Origin: JABDGZ01 sp964483785
GTDB lineage: Bacteria > Omnitrophota > Gorgyraeia > Zapsychrales > Fredricksoniimonadaceae
Reading direction: 5' to 3'
Length of the DNA: 22,706 bases
Assembly: GCA_964483785.1 (NCBI GenBank)
Contig: CAZACW010000037.1
Coordinates: 1 to 22,706, forward strand
In this document: in pieces, positions 19,826 to 22,706 of the stretch
How the letters are laid out: every line of letters begins with the position of its first letter
Position numbering within the stretch: the stretch's first letter is position 1
Translations under genes and position numbers: made by a program
The notes under the pieces: generated by a model
Databases searched by the model: none
What the model saw: the letters and a program-made list of their open reading frames with translations, nothing else
Told to the model about the DNA's origin: nothing

Positions 19826-22677
19826 ACCCCTCCCGCATATTCATTATGCGGCCGGTGGCCACAGTGCTGTTGATGGTGGCCATTATTCTGGCCGGCGCTG
19901 TCGCTTATTTCCAGCTTTCCATTTCCGCCCTGCCTCAAGTCGATTATCCCGTGATCCAGGTGGCCACCTTTTATCCCGGCGCCAGCCCCGAGGTCATGGC
20001 CACGGCCATCACCGCGCCCCTGGAGCGCCAATTCGGCCAAATGCCGGGCTTAAAACAAATGCGCTCCATGTCCTCCGGCGGCTCCTCGGTGATCACCCTG
20101 GAATTCAGCCTGGATTTAAACATCGATATTGCCGAGCAGGAAGTGCAGGCAGGGATCAACGCGGCCGCCAATTTACTGCCGGCGGACCTGGCCAATCCGC
20201 CGGTGTACAGCAAGGTGAACCCCGCGGACGCGCCGATCTTGACGCTGGCCTTAAGCTCGTCCACCATGCCCTTGCCGCAGGTGGAAGATTTGGCGGACAC
20301 CCGCCTGGCCCAGAAAATTTCCCAAGTCTTTGGCGTGGGCTTGGTCAGCATCAGCGGCGGGCAAAGGCCTGCCGTGAGGATCCAGGCCAATCCCACGGCC
20401 CTGGCCTCTTACGGCCTGACCGTGGAAGACCTGCGCACCGCCATCAGCGCGGCCAATGTCAACCAGGCCAAGGGTTCGTTCGACGGCGCCCGGCAATCGT
20501 CCATCATCAACGCCAATGACCAAATCAAGTCCAGCAAGGAATACAAGGGTCTGGTCGTGGCCTATCAAAACGGCGCGCCGGTTTTTCTCTCCAACGTCGC
20601 CCGGGTGGTGGAGGACGTGGAAAACGTCAAGCAGGCCGCCTGGATGAATGCCAGGCCGGCGGTGATTGTCAATATCCAGCGCCAGCCGGGATTTAACGTG
20701 ATCAAGGTCGTTGACAGCATCAAGAAAATGCTGCCCCAGCTGGAAGCTTCGCTGCCGGCCTCGGTGCAGGTCACCGTGCTGACAGACCGGACCACGACGA
20801 TCCGCGCCTCGGTCGCGGATGTGCAGTTCGAGCTGATGCTGGCTGTGGCCCTGGTGGTAATGGTGATTTTCCTTTTTTTGCGCACCTTGGCCGGCACCGT
20901 GATCCCCAGCATCGCGGTGCCGGTGTCCTTGGTCGGCACCTTCGGGATCATGTTCCTTTTGGGGTTTAGCCTTAACAATCTTTCCCTGATGGCCCTGACC
21001 ATTGCCACGGGCTTTGTGGTGGATGACGCGATCGTGATGATCGAGAACATCGCGCGCTACATCGAGCAGGGCGAGGCGCCTTTGCAGGCGGCGCTCAAAG
21101 GCTCCCGGCAGGTGGCCTTTACCATTTTGTCTTTGAGTGTTTCGCTCATCGCGGTCCTGATTCCCTTGTTGTTCATGGGCGATGTGGTGGGGCGGCTGTT
21201 TCGCGAATTCGCCATTACGCTGGGGGTCACCATTGTGATTTCCGCTATTGTTTCCCTGACCTTGACGCCGATGATGTGTTCCTTGCTGTTGAAGCACATC
21301 CCGGTGGAGAAGCAGGGCAAATTTTACCATGCTTCAGAAGAGGCACTGCACAAGATCATTCAGGCTTACGGAAGCTCCCTGCAATGGGTTTTAAAACACC
21401 AAAATCTCACCCTGCTGATAGCCTTGGGGACGCTCGCGCTGACCGTGATTTTATACATTGCCACGCCCAAAGGATTTTTTCCCATCCAGGACACCGGCCT
21501 GATCCAGGGCATTTCCGAGGCCCCGCAATCCGTTTCATTTTTGGCCATGGCCAAGCGGCAGGAAGCGCTGGCCGCCGTGATCCTCAAGGACCCGGCGGTA
21601 GAGAGCCTTTCCAGCTTCATCGGCGTCGACGGCACCAATACCACCTTAAACAGCGGCCGCATCCTCATCAATTTAAAGCCCATCGATGAGCGCCGTCTCT
21701 CGGCGAGCGATGTGATCCGCCGTTTGCAAAAAAATCTCGCCGGCCTCAAGGGGATCACCCTGTTCATGCAGCCGGTGCAGGATTTGACCGTGGAGGATAC
21801 GGTGAGCCGCACACAATACCAATACACGCTGGAAGACCCTAACGGCGAGGAGCTCAATGACTGGGCGCCCAAGGTGGTGGAGGCGCTTTCAGCCCTGCCT
21901 CAACTGCGCGATGTGGGTTCCGACGAGCAGGCCCAGGGCCTGCAGGAGACCATCACCATTGACCGCCAGACCGCTTCGCGGCTCGGCATCACGCCGGCGG
22001 CCATTGACAGCACCCTGTACAGCGCCTACGGCCAAAGGATCGTCTCGACCATTTTTACGCAATTAAACCAATACCGGGTGATCCTGGAAGTGGCCCCGGA
22101 TTTTAAAAAGAACCCCCATAAACTGCACAATCTTTATGTGCGCGGCGCCAACAGCGCCCAGGTGCCTCTGGATGAAATCGCCGCGTCCAAACAAGGCACC
22201 GGTCCCTTGATCGTGGGCCATCTGGGCCAGTTTCCGGCGGTGACGCTTTCCTTTAATCTGGCGCCGGGCGTGTCCTTAGGCGAAGCGGTGGAGGCCATCC
22301 AGTCTTCCACCCGCACGATGGGATTGCCCGGCAGCATCAGCGGCCAGTTCCAGGGCACGGCCGAGGCCTTTCAGTCGTCGCTGGGCAATGAGCCCCTGCT
22401 GATCCTGGCGGCCCTGATCACGGTCTACATTGTGCTGGGTGTCTTGTATGAAAGTTATATCCATCCTCTGACCATTTTATCCACCCTGCCTTCCGCCGGG
22501 GTGGGGGCCCTTGTTTCTTTGCTTTTCTTTCGCACGGATTTAAGCGTGATCGCGCTCATCGGGATCATCCTGCTGATCGGCATCGTCAAGAAAAACGGGA
22601 TCCTGATGGTGGATTTTGCCCTGGATGCACAGCGCCAAGAAGGCAAGGCGCCGCAGGATGCGATTTCCCAGGCCTGA
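19822..22677 (+). CDS. RND efflux pump, MdtB/MdtC type, interrupted by in-frame TGA
   Basis: The 951 residues before the stop match the MdtB/C branch of RND pumps: N-terminus FIMRPVATVLLMVAIILAG, proton-relay Asp401/Asp402 in GFVVDDAIVMIENIARYIE, and Lys924 in GIVKKNGILMVDF. Full-length members have about 1030-1040 residues; here TGA (22675-22677) cuts the frame just before the last two membrane helices. After the TGA the same frame still reads RRFLPIL, in register with the family's RFRPIL block, so the true gene probably continues beyond the window. The TGA is either a real nonsense change or an error near the sequence edge. GGAGA at 19811-19815 is the ribosome site. E. coli has paired MdtB and MdtC; a second pump gene could lie downstream. 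Confidence 0.88.
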   Translation: MNPSRIFIMRPVATVLLMVAIILAGAVAYFQLSISALPQVDYPVIQVATFYPGASPEVMATAITAPLERQFGQMPGLKQMRSMSSGGSSVITLEFSLDLNIDIAEQEVQAGINAAANLLPADLANPPVYSKVNPADAPILTLALSSSTMPLPQVEDLADTRLAQKISQVFGVGLVSISGGQRPAVRIQANPTALASYGLTVEDLRTAISAANVNQAKGSFDGARQSSIINANDQIKSSKEYKGLVVAYQNGAPVFLSNVARVVEDVENVKQAAWMNARPAVIVNIQRQPGFNVIKVVDSIKKMLPQLEASLPASVQVTVLTDRTTTIRASVADVQFELMLAVALVVMVIFLFLRTLAGTVIPSIAVPVSLVGTFGIMFLLGFSLNNLSLMALTIATGFVVDDAIVMIENIARYIEQGEAPLQAALKGSRQVAFTILSLSVSLIAVLIPLLFMGDVVGRLFREFAITLGVTIVISAIVSLTLTPMMCSLLLKHIPVEKQGKFYHASEEALHKIIQAYGSSLQWVLKHQNLTLLIALGTLALTVILYIATPKGFFPIQDTGLIQGISEAPQSVSFLAMAKRQEALAAVILKDPAVESLSSFIGVDGTNTTLNSGRILINLKPIDERRLSASDVIRRLQKNLAGLKGITLFMQPVQDLTVEDTVSRTQYQYTLEDPNGEELNDWAPKVVEALSALPQLRDVGSDEQAQGLQETITIDRQTASRLGITPAAIDSTLYSAYGQRIVSTIFTQLNQYRVILEVAPDFKKNPHKLHNLYVRGANSAQVPLDEIAASKQGTGPLIVGHLGQFPAVTLSFNLAPGVSLGEAVEAIQSSTRTMGLPGSISGQFQGTAEAFQSSLGNEPLLILAALITVYIVLGVLYESYIHPLTILSTLPSAGVGALVSLLFFRTDLSVIALIGIILLIGIVKKNGILMVDFALDAQRQEGKAPQDAISQA

Positions 22678-22706
22678 TGTCGGCGTTTTCTCCCCATCCT
22701 GTCTAC

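Noticed and set aside
20251..21330. 359-codon minus-strand open frame inside the second RND pump
   Set aside because: Same reasoning: shadow of the MdtB-like gene, His/Asp/Gly-rich translation without a domain.
22675..22677. TGA as a sense codon (alternative genetic code) or selenocysteine
   Set aside because: TGA ends several intact genes in the window (for example at 2157, 5671, 9087, 11399, 15639), so the code is standard; selenocysteine at this pump position has no precedent known to me and too little downstream sequence is available to seek a SECIS element.

Overview
The window reads as a stretch of chromosome from a Gram-negative bacterium. It encodes an outer-membrane channel lipoprotein, two tripartite-type RND efflux pumps, periplasmic proteins with signal peptides and an undecaprenyl-pyrophosphate phosphatase. 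The DNA is GC-rich, uses GCC/GGC/CTG codons heavily, and is densely packed with many 4-base ATGA/GTGA gene overlaps. The phylum cannot be fixed from sequence alone. The combination of an ELM1-family protein, membrane spermidine-synthase-like protein and repeated DUF6515-like proteins makes me think of environmental lineages such as Omnitrophota, but that is a guess. No tRNA, rRNA, CRISPR array, insertion sequence or phage gene was seen, and no gene-free gap exceeds about 135 bases.

Layout. (1) Positions 1-89 hold the last 28 codons of a gene entering from the left. (2) A CNNM/CorC-type membrane protein lies on the minus strand (170-1495), divergent from everything else. (3) A tight plus-strand run encodes a YceI-like lipid-binding periplasmic protein, UppP and an MbfA-type ferritin-like/VIT iron exporter (1563-3997). 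(4) A good sigma70-like promoter at 4012-4040 precedes a 2-oxoglutarate/Fe(II) oxygenase, an ELM1-family protein and a polytopic spermidine-synthase-like protein (4080-8149); a 15-codon overlapping mini-ORF sits at the last junction. (5) An ion-transport group follows (8160-10011): an inward-rectifier K+ channel homologue whose selectivity filter is not the potassium signature, a small membrane protein overlapping it, and a CrcB/Fluc fluoride channel. (6) From 10082 to the end is an envelope-stress and efflux region: a His-rich DUF6515-like secreted protein with its own promoter and terminator; a MarR regulator with lipoprotein adaptor, AcrB-type pump and TolC/OprM-type channel; then a Spy-like protein, a second DUF6515-like protein, a second Spy-like protein, an MdtA-like adaptor and an MdtB/C-like pump cut off near the window edge.

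How the genes may work together. The MarR-adaptor-pump-channel set is a self-contained tripartite drug/solute efflux pump, probably autoregulated. The second pump brings its own adaptor, and two LTxxQ (Spy/CpxP-like) periplasmic chaperone candidates and a DUF6515-like protein precede it, which suggests a response to envelope or metal stress. The YceI-UppP overlap joins a polyisoprenoid-binding fold to the enzyme that recycles the undecaprenyl carrier.

Most worth a second look: the Kir homologue with AVDYAR in place of the TVGYGD filter and its coupled membrane partner; the in-frame TGA interrupting the second RND pump; the mini-ORF between the ELM1 and spermidine-synthase-like genes; the selectively maintained His-rich repeat; and the recurrent DUF6515/Spy/RND association.
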